The notes: generated by a model not told the origin, from the sequence alone. Shown: positions 1 through 5,261, counted from the stretch's first letter. The stretch: DNA of 10,847 nucleotides from Microcaldota archaeon (GCA_013331595.1 DUGE01000097.1:17568-28414), one strand, 5' to 3'. A program made the numbers and translations.

Positions 1-263
1 GTTGGGATTGCCAAAAACAAGTGGAACAATGGCGGGTAAGGGCCGTTGTTGTTTGCCATGAGCGCAGGCGCAAGCATTGCAATTTGCCCTTGTGCGTACT
101 CCTGCGCAAAACGCAAATGGTAGTAAAAGTCAGTTGCCCTTGGGGCGCCGTTCTTTATGGCGATGATTGAAGAAAGCGAAAGCGCAATGAGCACGCTGAG
201 AATGAGGAAAGCCCAGCATGCCTTGCGGGCGAAAGGGCTTAATTCAACCGCAGTTCCAGCCAT
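1..263 (-). CDS. N-terminal part of a GT-C-type membrane glycosyltransferase-like protein (runs off left edge)
   Basis: An open frame on the minus strand starts at the ATG at 263-261 and continues past base 1, giving 87 visible residues. Residues 1-13 are a short cytoplasmic start and about 14-36 form one hydrophobic membrane segment. Next comes a loop with T-D-F-Y-Y-H-L-R at 44-51 and G-P-Y-P-P-L-F-H at 74-81. In the GT-C fold (oligosaccharyltransferase STT3/AglB and PMT/ArnT-like enzymes) the first outside loop carries an acidic residue in a D-x-Y-Y-H-type motif that takes part in metal and lipid-sugar binding; D45 and H49 match that pattern. The specific donor and acceptor cannot be told from this fragment. 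No ribosome site is seen, but a TATA-like box lies about 25 bases before the ATG, which suggests a leaderless mRNA. It is divergent from the tRNA and rtcB. The family call is an inference from one loop motif. Confidence 0.6.
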   Translation of the reverse strand, partial: MAGTAVELSPFARKACWAFLILSVLIALSLSSIIAIKNGAPRATDFYYHLRFAQEYAQGQIAMLAPALMANNNGPYPPLFHLFLAIP

Positions 264-284
264 GAAAAACAATTGCCGCCGTGC

Positions 285-290
285 TTTAAA
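285..290 (-). promoter_or_regulatory. TATA-like box for the left-edge membrane protein gene
   Basis: Read on the minus strand, GTTTTAAAGC is centred about 25 bases upstream of the ATG at 263. This is the usual archaeal distance from TATA box to transcription start, so the message probably begins at or next to the start codon, agreeing with the lack of a Shine-Dalgarno sequence. Very similar boxes stand before the genes starting at 8186 and 9171. Confidence 0.5.
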
Positions 291-338
291 ACAACGCACT
301 CAAAAAGGAAAAGATAGTTTTTCTTTGGCGGCGCCACC

Positions 339-366
339 GCCTTTCTTTTTCGGCAAAAAGAAAGGC
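339..366. repeat. Perfect 12-bp inverted repeat (hairpin) in the divergent intergenic region
   Basis: Bases 339-350 (GCCTTTCTTTTT) are the exact reverse complement of 355-366, around a 4-base loop CGGC. A second, shorter GC-rich inverted repeat (GGCGG 327-331 with CCGCC 337-341) overlaps its left edge. It lies between the minus-strand gene starting at 263 and the tRNA fragment at 443, where no gene ends, so a terminator role is not obvious. It could terminate an antisense transcript, be a protein binding site, or be a small mobile palindromic repeat. Confidence 0.6.
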
Positions 367-398
367 AAGGCAGCCATCGGCATACTACTTTAATTAGG

Positions 399-410
399 TT
401 TATTAATTTC
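399..410 (+). promoter_or_regulatory. Possible TATA-like box upstream of the tRNA-Leu relic
   Basis: TTTATTAATTTC lies in the AT-rich stretch 386-440. A start about 25 bases downstream would fall near 429-432, roughly ten bases before the hairpin at 441-461. It is supported only by base composition and spacing; nothing shows that it is used. Confidence 0.2.
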
Positions 411-442
411 AATTTGTCCGATAGTGTAAAAAAAGAAAATCA

Positions 443-472
443 CAGGGCTGAGGACCCTGTGGGCGTACCTCA
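443..472 (+). pseudogene. Relic of a tRNA-Leu(GAG): anticodon arm and start of the variable arm only
   Basis: Aligned without gaps to 542-571 of the intact tRNA gene 99 bases downstream, 25 of 30 bases agree. It has an anticodon stem CAGGG/CCCTG (443-447 with 455-459) around the loop CTGAGGA (448-454), so U33 and a GAG anticodon are present, and then the first strand of a long variable arm. The stem extends two further pairs, making a perfect 7-bp hairpin at 441-461. There is no acceptor stem, D arm or T arm on either side, so it cannot be a working tRNA. Two of the five differences are compensatory (pair 29-41 is G-C here and A-T in the intact gene). Two others make the 31-39 pair G-C here where the intact gene has A against A. 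It therefore looks like a piece of a different or older tRNA-Leu copy, not a fresh duplication. Confidence 0.6.
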
Positions 473-479
473 AAATAAT
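472..479 (+). promoter_or_regulatory. Possible TATA-like box for the tRNA-Leu gene
   Basis: AAAATAAT begins at the last base of the tRNA relic, about 40 bases before the mature tRNA start at 515, and would put transcription start near 501 with a short 5' leader. A second AT-rich candidate, AATTTAAG at 493-500, lies closer but would place the start inside the tRNA. The call rests on position and composition only. Confidence 0.3.
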
Positions 480-514
480 GAGTTTCGGGGAGAATTTAAG
501 TTTTTCGTTTTTAT

Positions 515-601
515 GGCGGAGACGCAAAACTTGGTTTTGCGCAAGACTGAGGAACTTGTGGGTGTACCTCACCCTTGCGGGTTCAAATCCCGCCTCCGCC
601 G
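515..601 (+). tRNA. tRNA-Leu (anticodon GAG), type II, atypical D arm
   Basis: The acceptor stem is a perfect 7 bp (515-521 with 594-600). The T arm is GCGGG-TTCAAAT-CCCGC (577-593). A long variable arm GGGTG/CACCC (560-564 with 570-574) makes it a type II tRNA. The anticodon loop CTGAGGA (547-553) follows U33 with GAG at 549-551, reading leucine CUC/CUU codons. The D arm can be drawn as GCAA-AACTTGGTT-TTGC (524-540) with the conserved GG pair. No CCA is encoded. Oddities: position 8 is A instead of the near-universal U, position 21 is T instead of A, the 31-39 pair is A against A, and the base after the acceptor stem is G where archaeal tRNA-Leu normally has A73. The D region can also fold as a perfect 8-bp hairpin (523-530 with 534-541). 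It may be a diverged working gene or one that is decaying. Confidence 0.8.
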
Positions 602-623
602 CGCCCACACTTCACCCAACCAA

Positions 624-638
624 CCTTTTTAAAAAAGG
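624..638 (+). promoter_or_regulatory. T-tract ending the tRNA transcript and TATA-like box for rtcB
   Basis: The near-palindrome CCTTTTTAAAAAAGG contains a run of five T (626-630), 25 bases after the tRNA 3' end, suited to archaeal T-tract termination. The TTTTTAAAA core (626-634) is a plausible TATA box that would start the rtcB message near 655, leaving a leader of about 40 bases with a ribosome site. Both roles are inferred from composition and spacing. Confidence 0.4.
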
Positions 639-683
639 GAAAACATAGTTTATTGAAATCCTATCTTATTCTCGCTCAAAACT

Positions 684-689
684 GGTGAT
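684..689 (+). promoter_or_regulatory. Ribosome binding site of rtcB
   Basis: GGTGAT is complementary to the archaeal 16S 3' end and stands six bases before the ATG at 696, supporting this start and a message with a leader. Confidence 0.7.
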
Positions 690-695
690 TTACTA

Positions 696-2129
696 ATGGA
701 ATTGAAGAAAATCCGCAATGCAGTTTACGAAATGCCCGCAACGGGCGAGATGAACGTTCCCCTCCGCCTTTACGCACGCGAGGAAATGCTTCCCCTATTG
801 CAAAAAGACCGCACCCTATGGCAGGCTCAAAACGTCGCTACGCTTCCAGGCATATTGAGGGCTTCTTTCGTAATGCCTGATGGTCATGAGGGCTACGGCT
901 TTCCAATCGGGGGTGTTGCAGCTTTTGATTTGCAGAAAGGCGTTATTTCACCAGGCGGCGTTGGCTATGATATAAATTGTGGGGTCAGGCTTGTTCGCAC
1001 GAATTTGACTGAAGCAGACGTCAAACCGAAGCTCCAAGAGTTGATCGACACTTCTTTCAAGAACATCCCTTCGGGCGTCGGCTCTAAAGGCCGCCTTCGG
1101 CTTGAGGGAAAGGAACTGGAACAAGCGGTTACAGTCGGTTCGCCGTTTGTCATCGAAAAAGGTTATGGCGTGAAGAAGGACGCCGAGCACACCGAGGAAG
1201 GCGGCTCAATGAAGGGCGCAGATTTCAGCAAAGTTTCGCCCGAAGCGCGCAAGCGCGGCGCTCCCCAATTCGGCACTCTTGGAAGCGGAAACCACTTTTA
1301 CGAAATCCAGAAAGTCGATAAAGTCTTTCCCGGCGCCGAAGAAGCGGCTAAGGCATTCGGAATTTACGAAGGTCAAATAACAGTAATGACCCACTGCGGC
1401 TCGCGCGGCTTTGGCCACCAAGTGTGCAGCGACTATTTGCAAATCATGCTCAACGCAGCGAAAAAGTACAACATTAGGCTGGTTGACCAGGAGCTTTCCT
1501 CGACGCTCATCAACTCACCTGAAGCCAATGATTATTTGGGAGCAATGCGCTGTGCAATCAACTACGCTTTCTGCAACCGCCAGGTTTTAACGCACTGGAC
1601 TCGCGAGAGTTTCGAGCAGGTTTTCAAGCAAGATTGGGAATCGCTTGGCATGGACGTTGTTTACGACGTCTGCCACAACATTGCAAAGTTCGAGGAGCAC
1701 GAGATTGACGGGAAGATGACTAAAGTTTGCGTTCACCGCAAGGGCGCCACCCGCGCATTCTGGGCGGGGCATAAGGACGTTCCTGCGGATTACCGCCATG
1801 TAGGCCAGCCGGCAATGATTCCGGGAAGCATGAACACGGCTTCTTACTTGATGTGCGGACTGCCGGGTTCTGCAGAAAGCTGGGCAAGCATTTGCCATGG
1901 TGCCGGGCGCGTTATGAGCCGCCATGCTGCAATTAGGGAATTCAAAGGCACTGTTGAAAAGGAATTGCAGGATAAGGGTGTTATTTACCGCGCTCAAGAC
2001 CGCCACCTCTTGGCTGAGGAAGCCGGTGGTGCGTACAAGAACGTCGACCTCGTCGTTCAAAGCGTGGAAGACGCGGGCCTCGCCCAAATCGTCGCGAAAA
2101 TGGTTCCCCTCGGCGTCGTTAAAGGTTAA
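696..2129 (+). CDS. rtcB: RNA-splicing ligase RtcB (tRNA ligase)
   Basis: A 477-residue protein of normal RtcB length. RtcB joins RNA ends carrying a 2',3'-cyclic phosphate or 3'-phosphate to a 5'-hydroxyl, using GTP and Mn2+; in archaea it seals tRNA exons after intron removal. The metal and active-site residues known from Pyrococcus horikoshii RtcB (D95, C98, H203, H234, H329, H404) all have counterparts: D92 and C95 in G-V-G-Y-D-I-N-C-G (88-96), H200 in G-S-G-N-H-F (196-201), H233 in M-T-H-C-G-S-R (231-237), H327 in D-V-C-H-N (324-328), and H401, the residue that is guanylylated, in C-H-G-A-G-R (400-405). No intein is present, although some archaeal rtcB genes carry one. GGTGAT at 684-689, six bases before the ATG, fixes the start. 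The gene lies downstream of a tRNA gene and its end overlaps the convergent neighbour by 4 bases. The catalytic set is complete, so it should be active. Confidence 0.97.
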   Translation: MELKKIRNAVYEMPATGEMNVPLRLYAREEMLPLLQKDRTLWQAQNVATLPGILRASFVMPDGHEGYGFPIGGVAAFDLQKGVISPGGVGYDINCGVRLVRTNLTEADVKPKLQELIDTSFKNIPSGVGSKGRLRLEGKELEQAVTVGSPFVIEKGYGVKKDAEHTEEGGSMKGADFSKVSPEARKRGAPQFGTLGSGNHFYEIQKVDKVFPGAEEAAKAFGIYEGQITVMTHCGSRGFGHQVCSDYLQIMLNAAKKYNIRLVDQELSSTLINSPEANDYLGAMRCAINYAFCNRQVLTHWTRESFEQVFKQDWESLGMDVVYDVCHNIAKFEEHEIDGKMTKVCVHRKGATRAFWAGHKDVPADYRHVGQPAMIPGSMNTASYLMCGLPGSAESWASICHGAGRVMSRHAAIREFKGTVEKELQDKGVIYRAQDRHLLAEEAGGAYKNVDLVVQSVEDAGLAQIVAKMVPLGVVKG

Positions 2130-2701
2130 TTCAATGCTGCTGGCGGGCAGTACACGCCGGCAAAGCCGTCGTTCACTATCACGCGCCCAGTGCCGCCGTT
2201 CGCGCTATTCGCATTAGCCGGCTGCCAGTGCAAGACCAAAAGCCTTGTACGATCCAAGCCTGGATGCGCCTCGAAAGGCACGAAGAAAGACCCTTCAAGC
2301 ACCACGGTCTGGCCGGGGCGCAGCTCATCAACGTAAAACGTCTGGCTCAAGCCGTTGGAGAGAATGGTCGGCATGGTCTCTTCAGTCCAATCCTGCCCTT
2401 CAACAATCCCGCCCTCAAGATACTCCTGCACGCCGATGACGCGCAAGTGTTCAAAAGTCCTCTTTGCAGTGTTCATCAGGGTTATCGTATAACGCATGGT
2501 GCTCCCTAGGTAAAACGCCGGAAGCCGGTAATACCCGTCATCCGGGAAATCAAGATACAGCGGGGGGTTGTCGTAAACAAGCGAATAGGAAATGCCGTTC
2601 TGTTCTCCCGAATGCTGGCCGTAATGCGGAGTGTAAGCGAAAGCCAATCCGGAAACGAGCAAAACTCCCATTAACCAAACTAACAAAAATCCCATTTTCA
2701 T
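2126..2701 (-). CDS. Small secreted protein with a beta-sandwich-like body
   Basis: A 191-residue protein I cannot assign to a named family. Residues 1-22 form a signal peptide (M-K start, hydrophobic 4-20, A-F-A before Y23), so export by Sec with cleavage near 22 is likely. The mature part alternates short hydrophobic strands with polar turns: Y-T-I-T-L-M-N at 71-77, the strand around 86-95, T-F-Y-V at 121-124 before L-R-P-G-Q-T at 127-132, and a strand at 133-141. This resembles the immunoglobulin-like CARDB/DUF11 type of surface domain, where L-x-P-G-Q-T is common; that is an inference. The only mature cysteine is C185 in the C-terminal tail N-D-G-F-A-G-V-Y-C, a tail also seen at the end of the protein at 8281-9171. 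The start is set by AGGTGA six bases upstream. The gene converges on rtcB and their stops share TTAA. Confidence 0.75.
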   Translation of the reverse strand: MKMGFLLVWLMGVLLVSGLAFAYTPHYGQHSGEQNGISYSLVYDNPPLYLDFPDDGYYRLPAFYLGSTMRYTITLMNTAKRTFEHLRVIGVQEYLEGGIVEGQDWTEETMPTILSNGLSQTFYVDELRPGQTVVLEGSFFVPFEAHPGLDRTRLLVLHWQPANANSANGGTGRVIVNDGFAGVYCPPAALN

Positions 2702-2707
2702 GGCAGG

Positions 2708-2713
2708 TCACCT
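2708..2713 (-). promoter_or_regulatory. Ribosome binding site of the 191-aa secreted protein
   Basis: On the minus strand AGGTGA lies six bases before the ATG at 2701, choosing this ATG over a second in-frame one two codons further in. Confidence 0.7.
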
Positions 2714-2734
2714 AAGACCTATTACAAAACAGGG

Positions 2735-2744
2735 ATTTAAAAAA
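2735..2744 (-). promoter_or_regulatory. TATA-like box of the 191-aa secreted protein; T-tract after pyrK
   Basis: The minus-strand sequence TTTTTTAAAT would start transcription near 2715, just ahead of the ribosome site at 2713-2708. Its run of six T, 25 bases after the pyrK stop, could also terminate the pyr operon message. Both uses are inferred. Confidence 0.45.
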
Positions 2745-2768
2745 CAAGCGATTCCACTTTTCAGGCGG

Positions 2769-3560
2769 CTACCATTTTACTTTATGCCCCATCGTATCCC
2801 TGTGGCATATCCCGAATTCCGCGAGTTTCAAGGCCCTTTCGCCCGTCATTACTGGACCGTCTTTGCAGACGAGCTCCCCGCCCGCATCGCACTTTCCGCA
2901 AATGCCCAAGCCACAGCCCATGTATCTTTCAAGCGCAAGTTGTGATTCAATGCCGTTCTTCTCGGCCACGCGCGCAACAGCCTGCATCATTTTTTCAGGC
3001 CCGCAGGCGTAAAAACAGTCGAACTTTCTTCCTTCGGCCAAAAGCTTTTCCGCAAGCTCGTGCGCCCGGCCTTTAAAGCCCTCGCCACCATCATCAGTCG
3101 CTATAAGGGTTTCAATTCCGTTCGCCTCGAAATCTTTCTTGAAAATAATATCCTCTTTTTTCCTTGCACCGATAACCATGACGGGCTTGATTTTCTTTTT
3201 CAACGCCTCGTTTGCAAGAAAGTTGAGCGCAGCAACGCCGTAACCACCGCCTACGAGCAGAATGCTTTTCGCGCCTTTGTCAAACCAAAAGCCTTTGCCG
3301 AGAGGCCCGCGGAAGCTGAGCACATCACCTTCCTTCAAATCGTCAACTGCATTAGTAAAATCTCCAACCGCAGCAACGCTCAGCCACAAGGGCGAAGCGC
3401 GGACAACGCACATTGGCTTTTCGTTCAGCCTTGGAAACCACAGCATGACGAACTGCCCTGCCTGGGCATTTTCAAGCGAGCAGTCCAGCTCGATAGTGTT
3501 CACGCGGTAGTTTTCCTTGCGGATTTTCTTGATTTTAGCAGTCGTGTAATAGCTGGACAT
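2769..3560 (-). CDS. pyrK: Dihydroorotate dehydrogenase electron transfer subunit
   Basis: A 263-residue protein, usual for PyrK. It passes electrons from the PyrD flavin through FAD and a [2Fe-2S] cluster to NAD in the class 1B dihydroorotate dehydrogenase of pyrimidine synthesis. Residues 1-92 form the ferredoxin-reductase-like FAD domain (R-x-S around 54-56, G-D-V-L-S-F-R-G-P-L-G at 78-88). Residues about 98-190 form the NAD domain with G-G-G-Y-G-V at 104-109 and the C-G-P-E motif at 186-189. The C-terminal cluster site is C216, C221, C224 and C232 (C-G-L-G-I-C-G-K-C). The frame is open up to 3599, but the ATG at 3560 is preferred: it gives the family length, avoids overlapping the HicB-like gene and stands 5 bases after its stop. 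Third gene of the pyrD operon, with a T-rich stretch downstream. Confidence 0.93.
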   Translation of the reverse strand: MSSYYTTAKIKKIRKENYRVNTIELDCSLENAQAGQFVMLWFPRLNEKPMCVVRASPLWLSVAAVGDFTNAVDDLKEGDVLSFRGPLGKGFWFDKGAKSILLVGGGYGVAALNFLANEALKKKIKPVMVIGARKKEDIIFKKDFEANGIETLIATDDGGEGFKGRAHELAEKLLAEGRKFDCFYACGPEKMMQAVARVAEKNGIESQLALERYMGCGLGICGKCDAGGELVCKDGPVMTGERALKLAEFGICHRDTMGHKVKW

Positions 3561-3565
3561 TTCAA

Positions 3566-3805
3566 TCAGACCTTGAGCCTTAGTTTTTCGTAATCGCACG
3601 CTTGAATTGCTTCTTTCACGCGCTCCAAGGCTTGGGCAACGGTCTTTCCTTGCGTGGCGCAGCCTTGTAGGTCGGGCACTTTTGCGACAATCCAGCCATC
3701 GGGGCTTTCCTCTAATAAAACCAAAAAACCACAGACGTTCTTTTGAACCATAATTATTACCGCCATATCACATCGCTTTTGCATATTTATTTGCTCAAGT
3801 CGCAT
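3566..3805 (-). CDS. HicB-like (UPF0150) small protein inside the pyr operon
   Basis: A 79-residue protein whose core (about residues 27-70) matches the HicB/UPF0150 pattern. It has a strand F-L-V-L-L-E-E, a turn P-D-G-W, a strand I-V-A-K-V-P-D-L-Q-G-C, then T-Q-G-K-T and a helix A-L-E-R-V-K-E-A-I. HicB proteins are best known as antitoxins that mask the RNase HicA, but many single-domain copies have no toxin partner. No HicA-like gene and no added DNA-binding domain is present here. The chosen ATG at 3805 overlaps the pyrD stop by one base (TGATG), which suggests coupled translation; a GTG one codon earlier and Met codons at residues 8, 14 and 19 are alternatives. A leading stretch of about 20 residues before the core is unusual. 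Its place between pyrD and pyrK suggests a regulatory or accessory link to the complex, which is only an inference. Confidence 0.75.
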   Translation of the reverse strand: MRLEQINMQKRCDMAVIIMVQKNVCGFLVLLEESPDGWIVAKVPDLQGCATQGKTVAQALERVKEAIQACDYEKLRLKV

Positions 3806-4743
3806 CACTCGTGTGCTTTGCCGATTAGTTCCCTGGCGTTTTTGTAGCCGTGCGACTGCATCCAGCCGGTCATTTCCTTGCAGACTTCCTTGAACACCAT
3901 GCGGCTCCGGTAGAAGGCTGAAGTGCCTATGCCAACTGCGCTTGCGCCTGCCATCAGCATTTCAATCGCATCCTCTCCAGTGAAAACCCCGCCCGTACCA
4001 ATGATAGGAGTTTCGGGAAGCGCTGCGTGAATGCGGTAAACGCATTTGATTGCCAACGGCTTTAGCGCAGGGCCGCTAAGCCCTCCAAATTTGTTGGCAA
4101 GAATCGGCTTGGCGCGGTCAATGTCTATGGCCATTCCAGGCCCGGCCGTATTGACGGCAGTAATCCCGTCAGCGCCTGCCTCAACACATGCGCGCGCAAT
4201 TGTTTCAATTGCAGGAACGTCGGGCGAGAGCTTAGCGAAAATTGGGATTTTCTTTGGCACGCGCGAGCGCGCTTCCTCAACCGCCTTTCCAGCAGAACGC
4301 TCGTCCAGGCAGAAGAGCCGTCCGAACTCGTCTTCAACGTTGGGGCAGCTTTCGTTCAATTCAATGGCGTCAGGATGGCACTTGGCGATTGCTTCAGCTG
4401 CAAGGCCGAACTCTTCGGCGGTAGTGGCGAAAACGCTTGCGATAATCGGGGTTTTCGACAGTTTCTTGTACTCGGCAAGCTCTTCGGCTTTTTCTTCCAA
4501 ACCCGGATTGCTCAAGCCAACGGCGTTCAAAAACCAGCCTTTGCCCAACTGGTCGACGACAATCGGGTTTGGATGCCCCTTGCGTTCCTTGATGCTGGCG
4601 CTTTTGCTCGTAATCGCGCCAGCGCCGCCTTGGTTTGCAACGCTTGCCATAATATGCGAAGTGGTGCCGAGAATGCCGCTTGCGAGAACAGTGGGGTTTT
4701 TCAAATGGATTCCGGCAATTTTCGCGCTCAAGTCAACAGCCAT
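3805..4743 (-). CDS. pyrD: Dihydroorotate dehydrogenase, class 1B catalytic subunit
   Basis: A 312-residue (beta/alpha)8 flavoprotein that oxidises dihydroorotate to orotate, the fourth step of UMP synthesis. Visible motifs: N-P-T-V-L-A-S-G near 16-23, T-S-K-S near 45-48 (FMN-contacting lysine), N-A-V-G-L-S-N-P-G (73-81), E-L-N-E-S-C-P-N-V (128-136) with Cys133 at the catalytic-base position, A-K-L-S-P-D-V (170-176), T-A-V-N-T (195-199), G-G-L-S-G-P-A-L (220-227) and the phosphate-binding G-T-G-G at 249-252. A cysteine base in place of serine, together with pyrK in the same operon, marks class 1B, which uses NAD and not fumarate or quinone. The ATG at 4743 is chosen over a TTG two codons earlier because GGTGG lies seven bases before it. 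The stop overlaps the next gene by one base. Divergent from the lipoprotein gene. Confidence 0.95.
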   Translation of the reverse strand: MAVDLSAKIAGIHLKNPTVLASGILGTTSHIMASVANQGGAGAITSKSASIKERKGHPNPIVVDQLGKGWFLNAVGLSNPGLEEKAEELAEYKKLSKTPIIASVFATTAEEFGLAAEAIAKCHPDAIELNESCPNVEDEFGRLFCLDERSAGKAVEEARSRVPKKIPIFAKLSPDVPAIETIARACVEAGADGITAVNTAGPGMAIDIDRAKPILANKFGGLSGPALKPLAIKCVYRIHAALPETPIIGTGGVFTGEDAIEMLMAGASAVGIGTSAFYRSRMVFKEVCKEMTGWMQSHGYKNARELIGKAHE

Positions 4744-4750
4744 TTTCAAG

Positions 4751-4755
4751 CCACC
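4751..4755 (-). promoter_or_regulatory. Ribosome binding site deciding the pyrD start
   Basis: GGTGG on the minus strand is seven bases from the ATG at 4743 but only one base from the TTG at 4749, so the ATG is the likely start. Confidence 0.6.
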
Positions 4756-4788
4756 AGTAAAAGCATCAATAGAATTAATGCGGCGGAG

Positions 4789-4798
4789 GTTTTTATTC
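4789..4798 (-). promoter_or_regulatory. TATA-like box of the pyrD operon
   Basis: GAATAAAAAC on the minus strand is about 50 bases before the pyrD ATG and would give a leader of about 25 bases carrying GGTGG. Judged from composition and spacing. Confidence 0.4.
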
Positions 4799-4833
4799 GC
4801 TGGCTCAAGAGCCGAGTGAAGGAGATGAAAAAC

Positions 4834-4840
4834 ATTAATA
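4834..4840 (+). promoter_or_regulatory. TATA-like box of the lipoprotein gene
   Basis: ATTAATA is centred 25 bases before the ATG at 4862, the spacing of an archaeal leaderless promoter. A weak GAGTGA at 4847-4852 is an alternative translation signal. Confidence 0.35.
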
Positions 4841-4861
4841 GTTCAAGAGTGAAGCGTAATT

Positions 4862-5251
4862 ATGCGCATTTTGTACTTGCTTGCCATTGCTTCTTTTGCA
4901 CTCCTAGCAGGCTGCGTTTCCCAGCCTTTACAACAGCCATTGCCTTCACCAACAGCTGCGCCCACCATAATCCCAACGGCTTTGCCTTCGGCAAGCATTT
5001 TCCCAACTCCAGTTCCATCCATAACGCCAACGCTTAGCCCTTCGCCTTCAGATATTTACTATTGCATTCAGGACTCGGATTGCGTCAGGCAGGAGACTTG
5101 CTGCTCCTGCGGTCTTGGAGTTTACATAAATAAAGCATACCAACGCAGCGTTGACTGCAGCCGAGCAGGCGCTTGCCTATGCCCAATCCAGAATAGCATC
5201 GGCAAATGCATTGAGAACAAATGCTCTGCTGTTGCGGTTAACCCGCAGTAA
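4862..5251 (+). CDS. Cysteine-rich lipoprotein with Pro/Thr/Ser linker
   Basis: A 129-residue exported protein. Residues 1-17 form a short hydrophobic leader ending in the lipobox L-L-A-G-C, so Cys18 should be lipid-modified and anchor the protein to the outer face of the membrane. Residues 19-64 are a linker made almost wholly of Pro, Thr, Ser and Ala with repeated P-T-x-x-P and P-S units, a likely extended and possibly O-glycosylated spacer. Residues 65-123 are a compact domain with ten cysteines (68, 74, 80, 81, 83, 99, 105, 107, 116, 121), enough for five disulfides. The opening C-I-Q-D-S-D-C and closing K-C-I-E-N-K-C-S resemble small disulfide-rich surface domains seen in other archaeal and bacterial secreted proteins, which I recognise by pattern only. 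Function unknown. The gene is divergent from the pyrD operon and followed by its own TATA-separated neighbour. Confidence 0.85.
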   Translation: MRILYLLAIASFALLAGCVSQPLQQPLPSPTAAPTIIPTALPSASIFPTPVPSITPTLSPSPSDIYYCIQDSDCVRQETCCSCGLGVYINKAYQRSVDCSRAGACLCPIQNSIGKCIENKCSAVAVNPQ

Positions 5252-5253
5252 TC

Positions 5254-5261
5254 AAATAAAA
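5254..5261 (+). promoter_or_regulatory. TATA-like box of the aspartase gene
   Basis: AAATAAAA three bases after the lipoprotein stop would start transcription near 5284, leaving a leader of about 36 bases that includes AAGGAA (5301-5306). Confidence 0.35.

Noticed and set aside
551..553. tRNA-Ser with anticodon GGA (suggested by the long variable arm and G discriminator)
   Set aside because: With a 7-base loop bounded by the CAAG/CTTG stem, U33 is followed by GAG, not GGA.
443..601. A split, permuted or intron-containing tRNA formed from the upstream piece and the tRNA
   Set aside because: The upstream piece has no acceptor or T arm, and the downstream gene already has all arms, so neither a permuted order nor an intron model yields a better tRNA.
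390..608. Open frame on the minus strand across the tRNA, with an A-E-A-G-F-E-P-A start
   Set aside because: This string is the usual false translation of the antisense strand of a tRNA T arm and acceptor; the region is explained by the tRNA and its upstream relic.
3566..3805. HicA-HicB toxin-antitoxin pair
   Set aside because: No HicA-like small basic protein is next to it on either strand; both neighbours are pyrimidine genes.
4046..4819. Plus-strand open frame of 257 codons opposite pyrD
   Set aside because: The opposite frame carries every PyrD motif; this one is a Ser/Ala/Pro-rich shadow product of GC-biased codons.
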